NCBI RefSeq assembly: GCF_014202475.1
Contig: NZ_JACHGV010000022.1
Coordinates: 1 to 41,255, forward strand
Direction of reading: 5' to 3'
Source of the DNA: Streptomyces paradoxus
Lineage (GTDB): Bacteria > Actinomycetota > Actinomycetes > Streptomycetales > Streptomycetaceae
Length of the DNA: 41,255 nucleotides
A model generated the notes under the pieces. It had not been told where the DNA came from. It saw nothing but the letters and a program-made list of their open reading frames with translations, and ran no database searches. Shown here in pieces: positions 26,064 through 33,114 of this stretch (within the stretch, counting starts at the first letter, position 1; every line of letters starts with the position of its first letter). The position numbers and the translations under genes are program-made.

Positions 26064-26360
26064 TCAGTCGAGGCCTTCGATGATGCGGAAGTCGCGCTCG
26101 AAGCCGTCGGGGAGTTCGGCCAGCGCCTTCTGGTAGGCCGCACTCTCGTATGCGGCGACCGCCTGTTCGAAGCTGTCGAACTCGATCAGGACAACGCGTT
26201 CGGCGGTTCCGGCTTCGTGTGCGACGACCCGGCTGCCGATGCTGGCGAGCACCCGCCCGCCTGCGGCCTTGACGGCCAGACCGGCCAGTTCGTTGTAGGC
26301 AGCAAGCCTCTCAGGGTCTGTGATGGTGGGGTAGACGCTGACCCAGTAGCCCTTGGCCAC
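26064..26360 (-). CDS. DUF1330 family protein
   Basis: 98 residues with the ferredoxin-like DUF1330 fold: GYWVSVYPTITDPERLAAYN, AGGRVLASIGSRVVAHEAGT and ERVVLIEFDSFEQAVAAYES, ending in FRIIEGLD. Members are small dimeric proteins of uncertain function, sometimes found beside metabolic genes. The GTG start is preceded by AGGAGG, which is also the last coding part of the nadC-like fragment upstream, so it was once the downstream gene of that operon. Confidence 0.85.
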   Translation of the reverse strand: MAKGYWVSVYPTITDPERLAAYNELAGLAVKAAGGRVLASIGSRVVAHEAGTAERVVLIEFDSFEQAVAAYESAAYQKALAELPDGFERDFRIIEGLD

Positions 26361-26362
26361 AG

Positions 26363-26452
26363 TTACCTCCTGTGTTCGGAATTGATGCTCAGAAGCTTGC
26401 TCAGATCAATGGCCGGCGCGCTGTAGGTCAGCGAGCCGACGGAGACGGCGTC
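26363..26452 (-). pseudogene. C-terminal remnant of a second nadC-like gene
   Basis: The minus strand reads DFDAVSVGSLTYSAPAIDLS then KLLSINSEHRR and TAA at 26363-26365. It closely matches the end of the intact nadC at 27552-28445 (VDLISVGALTHSAPALDL). The remaining gene is gone; 26453-26706 shows no supported gene. The stop codon overlaps the ribosome site of the DUF1330 gene. Confidence 0.6.
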
Positions 26453-26706
26453 GAAGTCGGACGGCTTCGATCAACCGGCTGGGGCTGCGGTCGGAGCCGG
26501 TCGAGTCGATGACCGGCCTCGCCGGAAGGGCGGCGGCCTGAACTGGAACGAAGAGGAGCCGACAAGTAGGGAGGAGTCGCACTAGTACGGCGTGATCGGC
26601 CATCACCCCTGAGCCCCTGCCACAGATGCCGCCAGAACTGGCCGGGCTCTCACCGGAGCAGTTGGACCTGCTGCGCACCGGCACCCTCGCCTTGAGCGCG
26701 CGGGCC

Positions 26707-27564
26707 TCATCGCATAACCCTGCGCACGATCGCTGCTTGGCCGCCGACTCGGATCCGGTGTCCCGTGCGGTCGCGGTGGACGGTCGCTGTGATGGTGGAC
26801 GGGCTGCCGAGGTGGTCACCCATATCGACAGCGAGGCGGTGTGTGCCGAACTCGGCAGCATGCGCTGCCAGGCAGGCCGTGCTGTTGGCGTTGGCGATGT
26901 CCTCGGGGACGCCGATCGACGGGGCGAACATCCGGGCTGCTGCTCGGCCGTGTCGGTCCGGGGGCGAGTAGGCGTAGCAGCCCAGCAGACCGTAGCGGTC
27001 ACAGGCTGCGCGTAACAGGGTTGAGTCCGGCGTGAGTTCGGCCAGTGCGGCGCGGGATCGGATGGGCAGCAGAAGCCTCGGCCGCCCGTTCGACGCCACG
27101 CAGGCGTCGCCGGCGACCGCGTCCTCCGTCAGTCCGAGGCCGCCTGCGACTGCCCTCAGTTCGGGTCCACCGGCGCTACGCAGGCTGACCGGGCCCGGGT
27201 CGAACGACGCCGTCAGGCCGTCATCGTCTCGGCTTGCCCGACCGTCGAAGCTGCGGTGGGCCGTACGCAGGACGGCGCGGTAGTCGTGGTCGCCGCCTTC
27301 CCGTTCGGCGAGCACGGCGAGGGCGGCGACGGTGCCGTGTCCGCAGGCGGGCAGTTCGTCCTGGGCGGTGAAGAACCGCAGTGTGTACGCGGGCTGACGA
27401 CGCTCGATTCCGGTCGCGCGGAGGAAGACGGCGTGCGATGTTCCCAACTCCGTGGGAATGCGGCATCGCTCCTCGTCGGTGAACGGCGCGTCATCCAGAA
27501 CGGCGGTCGGGCTGCCACCCGCGCCGTCTCGCTGACACGCGTCGACGACCGCTACCTCGGACAT
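26707..27564 (-). CDS. PhzF-family isomerase/epimerase-like protein
   Basis: 285 residues with the PhzF two-lobed diaminopimelate-epimerase-like fold: VVDACQRDGAGGSPTAVLDD at the start, YTLRFFTAQDELPACGHGTV in the first lobe and NANSTACLAAHAAEFGTH in the second. PhzF proteins isomerise dihydro-hydroxyanthranilate or related acids. The position of the usual catalytic glutamate (motif SETAF) reads TSHAVF, so the chemistry is likely altered. The ATG lies inside the end of nadC (13-base overlap), showing one operon. Regulation is probably by the divergent HxlR gene. Confidence 0.8.
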   Translation of the reverse strand: MSEVAVVDACQRDGAGGSPTAVLDDAPFTDEERCRIPTELGTSHAVFLRATGIERRQPAYTLRFFTAQDELPACGHGTVAALAVLAEREGGDHDYRAVLRTAHRSFDGRASRDDDGLTASFDPGPVSLRSAGGPELRAVAGGLGLTEDAVAGDACVASNGRPRLLLPIRSRAALAELTPDSTLLRAACDRYGLLGCYAYSPPDRHGRAAARMFAPSIGVPEDIANANSTACLAAHAAEFGTHRLAVDMGDHLGSPSTITATVHRDRTGHRIRVGGQAAIVRRVMR

Positions 27565-28445
27565 GGCACCGGGCCGGTGGTCAGCAGCATGGTCAGGTCC
27601 AGTGCGGGCGCGCTGTGCGTCAACGCCCCGACCGAGATGAGGTCGACGCCCGTCCCGGCGATGGCGGGAACTGTGTCCAGGCGGATGGTGCCCGAGGCCT
27701 CCAGCAGGATCCGGGAAGCGTCGGCCCGCCCGGCCCGGACCTTCACGACCTGCTCGATGTCGGCCACCGGCATGTTGTCGAGCATGATCCAGCGGGCTCC
27801 GGCGTCGAGGGCCTCGACGGCCTGGGTGACGGTCTGCACCTCGACATCGCTCTCCACGGTCTGCCCGGTGCGCGCCATCCCGCGCCCGACCGCCTTGATC
27901 GCGGCGGTCACCCCGCCCGCCGCGGCGATGTGGTTCTCCTTGAGCAGGACCATCGCCGCGAGATCGAGGCGGTGGTTGTGGCCGCCGCCGGCGGTGACCG
28001 CGTACTTGTCCAGGGCACGCAGGCCCGGCGCCGTCTTGCGCGTGTCCAGAATGCGCGCCCTGGTCCCTGCCACAGCTTGGACGTAGCGGTCGGTCAGCGT
28101 CGCGATGCCGCACATGCGCTGCAGGAAGTTCAGCGCCGTACGCTCCCCGGTGATCAGGCTGCGCGCCGAACCGGACAGGTGCACCAGGACTTGGCCGTCG
28201 GCCAGTCGGGCGCCGTCGGCGACGGCCGGCTCGACCTTGACCTCGGGGTCGACCTGCGCGAAGACCTCGGCGACCATGGGGAGGCCGGCGGCGATGCCGC
28301 TGTGCCGGGTGCGGATCTCGGCCGTGGCCGCCAGGTCCTCGGGAACGCTCCACTCGGTGGTGATGTCCTTCCCTGACGTGTCCTCGGCCAGGGCGGCAGC
28401 GGCGGCGGCCCGTGCTGCCGCCGAGGGAAACTCGGTCGTGGTCAT
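27552..28445 (-). CDS. nadC: Nicotinate-nucleotide pyrophosphorylase (quinolinate phosphoribosyltransferase)
   Basis: 297 residues. It catalyses quinolinate + PRPP to nicotinate mononucleotide, CO2 and pyrophosphate in NAD synthesis. Typical NadC motifs are present: EDTSGKDITTEW, GERTALNFLQRMCGIATLT, ILDTRKTAPGLRALDKYAVT, AGGGHNHRLDL, LLKENHI and GVDLISVGALTHSAPALDL. The ATG follows CTGGAGACCAG and its first bases overlap the stop of the remnant upstream (ATGA). It stands next to a PhzF-family gene, not beside nadA and nadB, so it may be an accessory copy serving a secondary pathway. Confidence 0.88.
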   Translation of the reverse strand: MTTTEFPSAAARAAAAAALAEDTSGKDITTEWSVPEDLAATAEIRTRHSGIAAGLPMVAEVFAQVDPEVKVEPAVADGARLADGQVLVHLSGSARSLITGERTALNFLQRMCGIATLTDRYVQAVAGTRARILDTRKTAPGLRALDKYAVTAGGGHNHRLDLAAMVLLKENHIAAAGGVTAAIKAVGRGMARTGQTVESDVEVQTVTQAVEALDAGARWIMLDNMPVADIEQVVKVRAGRADASRILLEASGTIRLDTVPAIAGTGVDLISVGALTHSAPALDLTMLLTTGPVPCPR

Positions 28446-28717
28446 CTGGTCTCCAGCTCTGAGTGGACGTTGGCTTGGTGGCGGCAACCGCTGACGAGGC
28501 AGCATTGAAGTTCCGCTGGGCCGATTTGCAGGACCTGGTGGATCCTGTACTCGATCTCCCACGTGCCGGTCACCCGTCCCCCCGCCACGAACAGGTTCCG
28601 GGTGAGCCGTCCGTGCGACTCGGCGCCGACGTCGAACTCGGGGCACCTTGCGCATGTACCGGTCCTCCCGGCCGGTCTCGCCTCCGTCGACCCGGGCTTT
28701 CAGGAACGCCTCTCACC
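28442..28717 (-). pseudogene. Remnant of the gene formerly upstream of nadC
   Basis: The minus strand encodes EFDVGAESHGRLTRNLFVAG, GRVTGTWEIEYRIHQVLQIG and ends with a TGA overlapping the nadC ATG. A second frame just upstream gives EAFLKARVDGGETGREDRYM then RKVP, so a frameshift near 28645 separates two halves. The segment NLFVAGGRVTG recalls the FAD-binding end of flavoprotein oxidoreductases, but I cannot assign it. The 115 bases up to the HxlR gene hold that gene's promoter. Confidence 0.4.
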
Positions 28718-28832
28718 CAGGTCGTCAGGGCAGGTGCCACAACAGCCCCCGCCGTTTCGATTTCCGAAGCGGTCACCGATGCTAGCGTGTCGGAATTCGA
28801 AGCATCAACCCTGGAGAGCTGGACATCCCGAC

Positions 28833-29258
28833 ATGGCAACACCCAGACCTGGCAGTCCTGTTCGCGGCTCGACCACCGGCCGCCCCCTCATGGCCGCACT
28901 CGATCTGTTCGGACGGCGGTGGAGTCTGCGCATCCTGTGGGAGCTTCGCGCGGGTCCGCTTGGATTCCGCCCCTTGCAGAAGCGGTGCGACGACATGTCC
29001 TCCAGCGTGATGCGGCAGCGCCTGACCGAACTGCTGGATGCCCAGGTGATTCACCAACTACCGGACAGCCGCTACGAGCTCACCCCGCTGGGACAGGAGG
29101 CGCGCCACGCCCTGAACCCCCTCGCCCGCTGGGCGGAACGCTGGGCGGCCACGATCGACCCGCAAGGGTCGGACCACACCGACGACCAGTCCGCCAGCCG
29201 CGTCTTACATCCGGACACCGTGGACGACGGGACGCCAGAGAGGGACTCCGCGGACTGA
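28833..29258 (+). CDS. HxlR-family transcriptional regulator
   Basis: 141 residues. The winged helix is clear: ALDLFGRRWSLRILWELRAG, FRPLQKRCDDMSSSVMRQRL, ELLDAQVIHQLPDSRYELTP, followed by the dimerisation helix ARWAERWAATID. HxlR proteins respond to redox or electrophilic signals or to metabolites, and commonly control a divergent gene. Here the divergent operon is nadC-phzF. The ATG at 28833 is used; a short Arg/Pro-rich extension precedes the conserved start. Confidence 0.85.
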   Translation: MATPRPGSPVRGSTTGRPLMAALDLFGRRWSLRILWELRAGPLGFRPLQKRCDDMSSSVMRQRLTELLDAQVIHQLPDSRYELTPLGQEARHALNPLARWAERWAATIDPQGSDHTDDQSASRVLHPDTVDDGTPERDSAD

Positions 29259-29286
29259 CGCCCCGCCTCGGATCGGAGGCGGGGCG
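29259..29286 (+). terminator. Terminator of the HxlR gene
   Basis: A perfect 11-bp stem (CGCCCCGCCTC with GAGGCGGGGCG) and 6-base loop begin at the base after the stop codon. Confidence 0.8.
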
Positions 29287-29420
29287 GGACCGCCGGCTCA
29301 CGAGGTTGCCGTGGCTCGGCCGAGCGCCGGGGACAGGCACGAAACCTCCGCCAATCAATGTGGGCCTGGCCCTCTTCGTCGGCCACCAGTTCGCGCAGTG
29401 CGGCGTAGTTGTGGCGTACC

Positions 29421-29666
29421 TGTCGTGCAGGCTAATTGATCTTGGTTGTGACCTGCTGTTGCTCAGCTGTACTGAGTGGTACGTCTGTATTCCAGGGGAG
29501 GATTACGCCGGGCCGAGGCGTTGGCGATGGGCGATACGTGGGTTGAGCTGGCCGTGTTGCTCTGACGCAGTGAGCTGAGCGTCATGTCGGCTTTTGCGCA
29601 GTGTGGTCGGCGCGCCTGTAGGCAGGGGGAGTTGGCGGCTGTTCCCGGCTGGTGCTAGCGGGTTGT
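29421..29666 (+). repeat. Repeat-bearing stretch, candidate transposon end
   Basis: A gene-free stretch with internal direct repeats. Bases 29456-29485 and 29554-29583 share TGTTGCTC, TGAG and CGTC in register (about two thirds identical over 30 bases, 98 apart). Near 29421 the sequence TGTCGTGCAGG could be a 5'-TGT type transposon terminus. At 29635-29665, GCGGCTGTT is followed ten bases later by GCTAGCGGGTTG, an arrangement repeated at 31596-31624. Such arrays are expected for TnsB/TniA binding sites. The boundary is a guess. Confidence 0.35.
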
Positions 29667-30389
29667 TCAGCGGGCGTACAGGCGTTGCCGGAGCAGGTCG
29701 TGGTCGGCGGGTGCGAGGTGGGGCAGCCGGAGGCGGTCGGCAAGGCGGTGGAGGAATGCGGTCTGCTGCGCGCGTGTCAGGGGGTGCGAGGGCAGGCGGT
29801 CAAGGGCAGCGGCGAGGATGAGGGTCTCGGGGTGGATGACCAGGCTCCGGCAGGTCAGAGCTGGGGAGGCCGGGCCTGGAGGGATGTGGGGGTTGGCGTT
29901 GGTGAGGCGGTCAAGGCGTGTGAGCCACCGCTGGTGCAGGTGCTGTTGGTGGTCGTACCAGCGTGTCGTGATCGTCGATGCCCAGCTCAGGGAGGCCGTC
30001 GTTGCGCGGCGGGCTGTGGGGCGGGGCCGGGTGAGCTCGGGGACAGGGCGGATGTCGAGCGGGGCGGGCTGCCGGGAGTCGCTGGAAGCCTGCTGGTGGC
30101 GGGTGCAGATCATGATGCGGGGCGAGTTGGGTGCTGGGTGGATCCACGCGGGGGCGGCTTGGTGCGGGCTGCGGCGGATGGTGCAGGCGGTGCACGCCGG
30201 TAGCGGCTGCACGGCGGGCGGGACGGGCTGCCAGCGGGCGATGGCGGCTGGGCGAGCCGGCGCCGCAGCCGGAACGGCGGGAGCCTGCGGGGCGTCTGCC
30301 GTCTCCACCCTGGACGCGGCCGGCTCGGTAGACGCCGCTGGTGCCGGAGCGGCTGCCGGGACTGCACCGGGGGCGGGATACTTCGCCGC
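29667..30389 (-). pseudogene. C-terminal part of the XRE protein beyond the amber codon
   Basis: This open frame is in the same register as the XRE gene upstream and follows its TAG without any shift. It starts AAKYPAPGAV, passes through a Pro/Ala linker (about 50 residues) and then has a folded-looking part: IARWQPVPPAVQPLPACTAC, WYDHQQHLHQRWLTRLDRLT and TFLHRLADRLRLPHLAP-like helices up to RQRLYAR. A GTG at 30308 could restart translation but has no good ribosome site. The two parts were probably one protein of about 315 residues. Confidence 0.5.
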
Positions 30390-30620
30390 CTACCCCTCCA
30401 GCAGCCGCTGGTAGGCCTCCAGCCGCGGCGACTTCGGCTCGCTGCGGCCATTCTCCCAGTTCTTCACCGACTGGGTCGTCGTCTTCAACGCGGTGGCGAG
30501 GCGTGCCTGGGTGATGCCGGCAGCCTCACGCAGCCGGGCACGCTCTGCCGGAGGCGGCAGGTGCGGCTCCTCGTTCAACAGAGCGTCGACGGACGCGAAC
30601 AGCTCTTCCTCAGATGCCAT
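30390..30620 (-). CDS. XRE-type helix-turn-helix protein, truncated form
   Basis: 76 residues. The helix-turn-helix is AGITQARLATALKTTTQSVK followed by NWENGRSEPKSPRLEAYQRL, as in Cro/CI-type regulators. The frame stops at TAG after LLEG, and the same frame continues open for 240 more codons. Trp is plausible at the stop position, so TGG to TAG is likely. If the short form is made it is just the DNA-binding domain. It may control the helicase-associated or transposition genes next to it. Confidence 0.65.
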   Translation of the reverse strand: MASEEELFASVDALLNEEPHLPPPAERARLREAAGITQARLATALKTTTQSVKNWENGRSEPKSPRLEAYQRLLEG

Positions 30621-30675
30621 GACCCCGCACCCTTACTCCAGACCAGCTTGCTTAACCATAGATTTATCCCATTCC

Positions 30676-31584
30676 TTAACCTTCCATCGCCCAGTCCAGC
30701 CCTAGCGCGGCGAGTGTGGCGAGTTTGTCGGTGGTGAGCTTGGCGCGCCTGGTCTTGGTGTTGCTCAGAAACACCCCGAGTCGGACTTCTGTGCCATCGG
30801 GCAGGATTTCGGTGTGGGTGCGGCTGATGGGCCCTGCAGAGCCGGTGCGGGCTTTGTATTGCGCCAGGGCAGCAACCCCTCGTTCGAAGGCTCCTGAGGG
30901 GCCCTTGGGGGCCCTCGTGGGCTCTGGTCCCGGTGGGAGGGGTGTGATGCCGAGCTGCTCCAGGCGCTGGCGCTGTCCGTCCGTCAGGTTATGCCAGGTG
31001 GTGTGCTGGCGCTGCCGGGCGAGCCATTTGCCGATGTCCATTCCGTGGATGGTGACGCCAGGTAGGACGTCGGCCTGGCCGTCTTCGTTGCGTAGGAGCT
31101 CGCGCACCGCGGTGTAGTGGCGTTGCCAGTCGGCTGGCCACTCCGGATTCCAGTGCTCGTCGACGGCCTCCAGCGCGGCCTTCCACTCGGGATGACCGTC
31201 CAGCGCACCGGGGCGGCGCAAATTGCTCAACCACTGTCCTACCGGCCTGGACAGGGCCACTGCGGACCTCGGAGCACAGAGGGTCCAGTGATCCTCGTAG
31301 TACGCCTTGGCCGCCTCTAGATTCTCCTGGAACCTCTCGTCGGCCACGGACCAGACCATGCCGAGCCGCTCGAGCCGTTGCGCGCGCCGGCCGCTCATTT
31401 CCCCGGCCGCGTAGGCCCTTCGCTGCTCTGCCACCCATTGCCCCAGGGGTGTCGCGCCTTCGCGGTGTCCGTAGGGCACGCGGGCGTGTGATTGGGCGTT
31501 GGGGTGGCAGTGGGTGGGCGTCAGCCGAATCGTGGTGTGGATGTCCTGGTAGTGGGTGCAGGACGGGGCTGTGGTTGCTGTCAT
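30676..31584 (-). CDS. Helicase-associated (HA) domain protein, N-terminally truncated
   Basis: 302 residues made of three HA-type repeats: REGATPLGQWVAEQRRAYAA with MSGRRAQRLERLGMVWSVAD; SRPVGQWLSNLRRPG with WNPEWPADWQRHYTAVRELL; and DIGKWLARQRQHTTWHNLTD. The last part, VRLGVFLSNTKTRRAKLTTD, is a further unit. HA repeats occur at the C-terminus of subtelomeric helicases, like the one at 37531-40065, and probably bind DNA. The helicase core is missing. The first ~34 residues are His/Thr/Cys-rich and unlike HA, so the gene seems cut near 31490, adjacent to the transposition genes. Confidence 0.7.
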   Translation of the reverse strand: MTATTAPSCTHYQDIHTTIRLTPTHCHPNAQSHARVPYGHREGATPLGQWVAEQRRAYAAGEMSGRRAQRLERLGMVWSVADERFQENLEAAKAYYEDHWTLCAPRSAVALSRPVGQWLSNLRRPGALDGHPEWKAALEAVDEHWNPEWPADWQRHYTAVRELLRNEDGQADVLPGVTIHGMDIGKWLARQRQHTTWHNLTDGQRQRLEQLGITPLPPGPEPTRAPKGPSGAFERGVAALAQYKARTGSAGPISRTHTEILPDGTEVRLGVFLSNTKTRRAKLTTDKLATLAALGLDWAMEG

Positions 31585-31642
31585 GGGGTGACCAAGCGGC
31601 TGTTGTGGGGCGGCTAGCAGGTTGGTGGCTGGCTGTCATGGG
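31577..31642 (+). repeat. Short direct repeats before the transposition genes
   Basis: GCTGTCATGGG occurs at 31577-31587 and 31632-31642, 55 bases apart. Between them lies GCGGCTGTT (31596) with GCTAGCAGGTTG (31613), also found near 29635-29665. Possible binding sites for the transposase or a regulator. Confidence 0.4.
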
Positions 31643-31692
31643 TTTCGCTGTTCCTGTGTGAGGGGTTGGCGGGGTCGGGTGGGCTGGGCCGT

Positions 31693-33039
31693 ATGACGGC
31701 TGCGGGGAGTCCGGCGGGTGGGGCCGAGGGTGGGCCGGGGGCGGCTGGGGTTGTGCCGGCCGGGGGTGTGCCGTTGGCGCGGGGTGTGGTGGTGCGGCGG
31801 CTTCTTGCGGTGGATGGGCAGGGGACGCTGTCGGGGTTGCATGTGCGGATCGCGGCGGAGCTGGCGGGGGTGTCGGAGCGGACGGTGTGGCGGTGGCTGG
31901 CCGATGGACGCCGGGGCGATGTTGAGGCGCGGCCGCGGCAGGACGGGTTTTCGCTGAGTGACGCGTTGTGGGAGGTCCTGGCTCAGGCGGGCGGGAACGT
32001 CGCGGAGTTGCGGCGCAGGATGCTCCGAGCCCAGGAAGAGGGGGCGTTGGAGGAGTGGGATGCGGAGTGTGTGCCCTCGCTGCCAACGTTGCACCGCGTG
32101 ATCAAGCGGGATCTGGGGGCGGGCCGGGTTCTTGAAGTGGCCCGTCCGGCAGGGGCCCGGGTGGGGCTCGAGCCGAGCCGGTATGACCGGGCACTGGCGG
32201 ATTTGGGGCTCGTGGACGGGGCGGGCGGTCCGCTTGTTGTCGACGGGCCGCCCGCCGACGTGTCGGTGCCGGAGGGCGCCGCGGATGCGGGGGTGCGGGG
32301 CGGTGGTGTGCGGTTGTACGTGCCGGGCGCCCGGCTGGTGTCCACACGGCAGGTGGCCGCTGTGGCGGAGGCTGTGGGGCATACGGTCGCGGCCCGCGGG
32401 ATGTGCTGTGTGTACGGGGATACGGGCCTGGGGAAGACGGTCGCCGTCGAGCAGGCTTTGCATCTTCTGCCCGGCCGGGTGCGGGTGTGGCGGGCGGTGG
32501 CCGGCGTGGCGCCCGGTCTGCCGCAACTGCGGGCCTCGCTGTGTGAAGCGCTCGGGCTGCCGTCGGGGGCACTGCCGCACCGGGCCGGACCGGCCAGCCA
32601 GGCTCTGACGCGGGCACTGGCCGAGCCGGGTGTGCTGTTCATCGATGACGCCCAGCGGCTGACGCCGCCATTGCTGGATTATCTGCGGCAGTTGTGGGAC
32701 GCGCCGGGCTGTGCGGCGGCGCTGGTGCTGTGCGGGGCGGGAAGCGAGCGGGCCCTCGCCCGTGCTTCGGCGCTGCGCTCACGCGTGCTGACCTGGCATC
32801 AGGTTGGCCGGCTTGAGCCGTCTCAAGTGCCGCAGACGCTGACTCTGTTCCATCCCGTGTGGGCGCAGGCGGACCCGGGCGACCTTGCGCGGGCGGACGA
32901 GCAGATGGCGCGCGGCAATTTCCGAACGTGGGCGAAGATCACGTCGCATGTCTACGCGGCCCGCGAGCGCGGCCCCGCACGGCGTGTGGACCGGGAGCTG
33001 ATCGAGCAGGCCTGCGCGCGTCTTGGCCCCTACCCGTGA
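31693..33039 (+). CDS. HTH-AAA+ fusion: TnsB-like N-terminus joined to a TnsC/TniB-like ATPase
   Basis: 448 residues. Residues ~30-155 resemble the N-terminus of the transposase encoded next: LSGLHVRIAAELAGVSERTV-WRWLADG helix-turn-helix, then VPSLPTLHRVIKRDLGAGR. Residues ~205-445 are an AAA+ domain with Walker A GDTGLGKT (242-249) and Walker B VLFIDDAQ (314-321). The C-terminal part (RGNFRTWAKITSHVY) matches that of the TniB-like ATPase at 34914. A TTG at 31666 is an alternative start; neither has a strong ribosome site. I know of no standard TnsC with a transposase-type DNA-binding domain, so this may bind transposon or telomere DNA directly. Confidence 0.78.
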   Translation: MTAAGSPAGGAEGGPGAAGVVPAGGVPLARGVVVRRLLAVDGQGTLSGLHVRIAAELAGVSERTVWRWLADGRRGDVEARPRQDGFSLSDALWEVLAQAGGNVAELRRRMLRAQEEGALEEWDAECVPSLPTLHRVIKRDLGAGRVLEVARPAGARVGLEPSRYDRALADLGLVDGAGGPLVVDGPPADVSVPEGAADAGVRGGGVRLYVPGARLVSTRQVAAVAEAVGHTVAARGMCCVYGDTGLGKTVAVEQALHLLPGRVRVWRAVAGVAPGLPQLRASLCEALGLPSGALPHRAGPASQALTRALAEPGVLFIDDAQRLTPPLLDYLRQLWDAPGCAAALVLCGAGSERALARASALRSRVLTWHQVGRLEPSQVPQTLTLFHPVWAQADPGDLARADEQMARGNFRTWAKITSHVYAARERGPARRVDRELIEQACARLGPYP

Positions 33040-33114
33040 CGGTCCGGGCTGCTCGGGGGGCCTCGTGTACGGGGGCCTTCATGTGTTCCGACGAGGTGAA
33101 CGAAGGCGCGCTCT

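Noticed and set aside
29667..30308. Independent gene starting at GTG 30308
   Set aside because: It has no ribosome site and lies in the same uninterrupted frame as the XRE gene after a single TAG; better explained as its C-terminal part.
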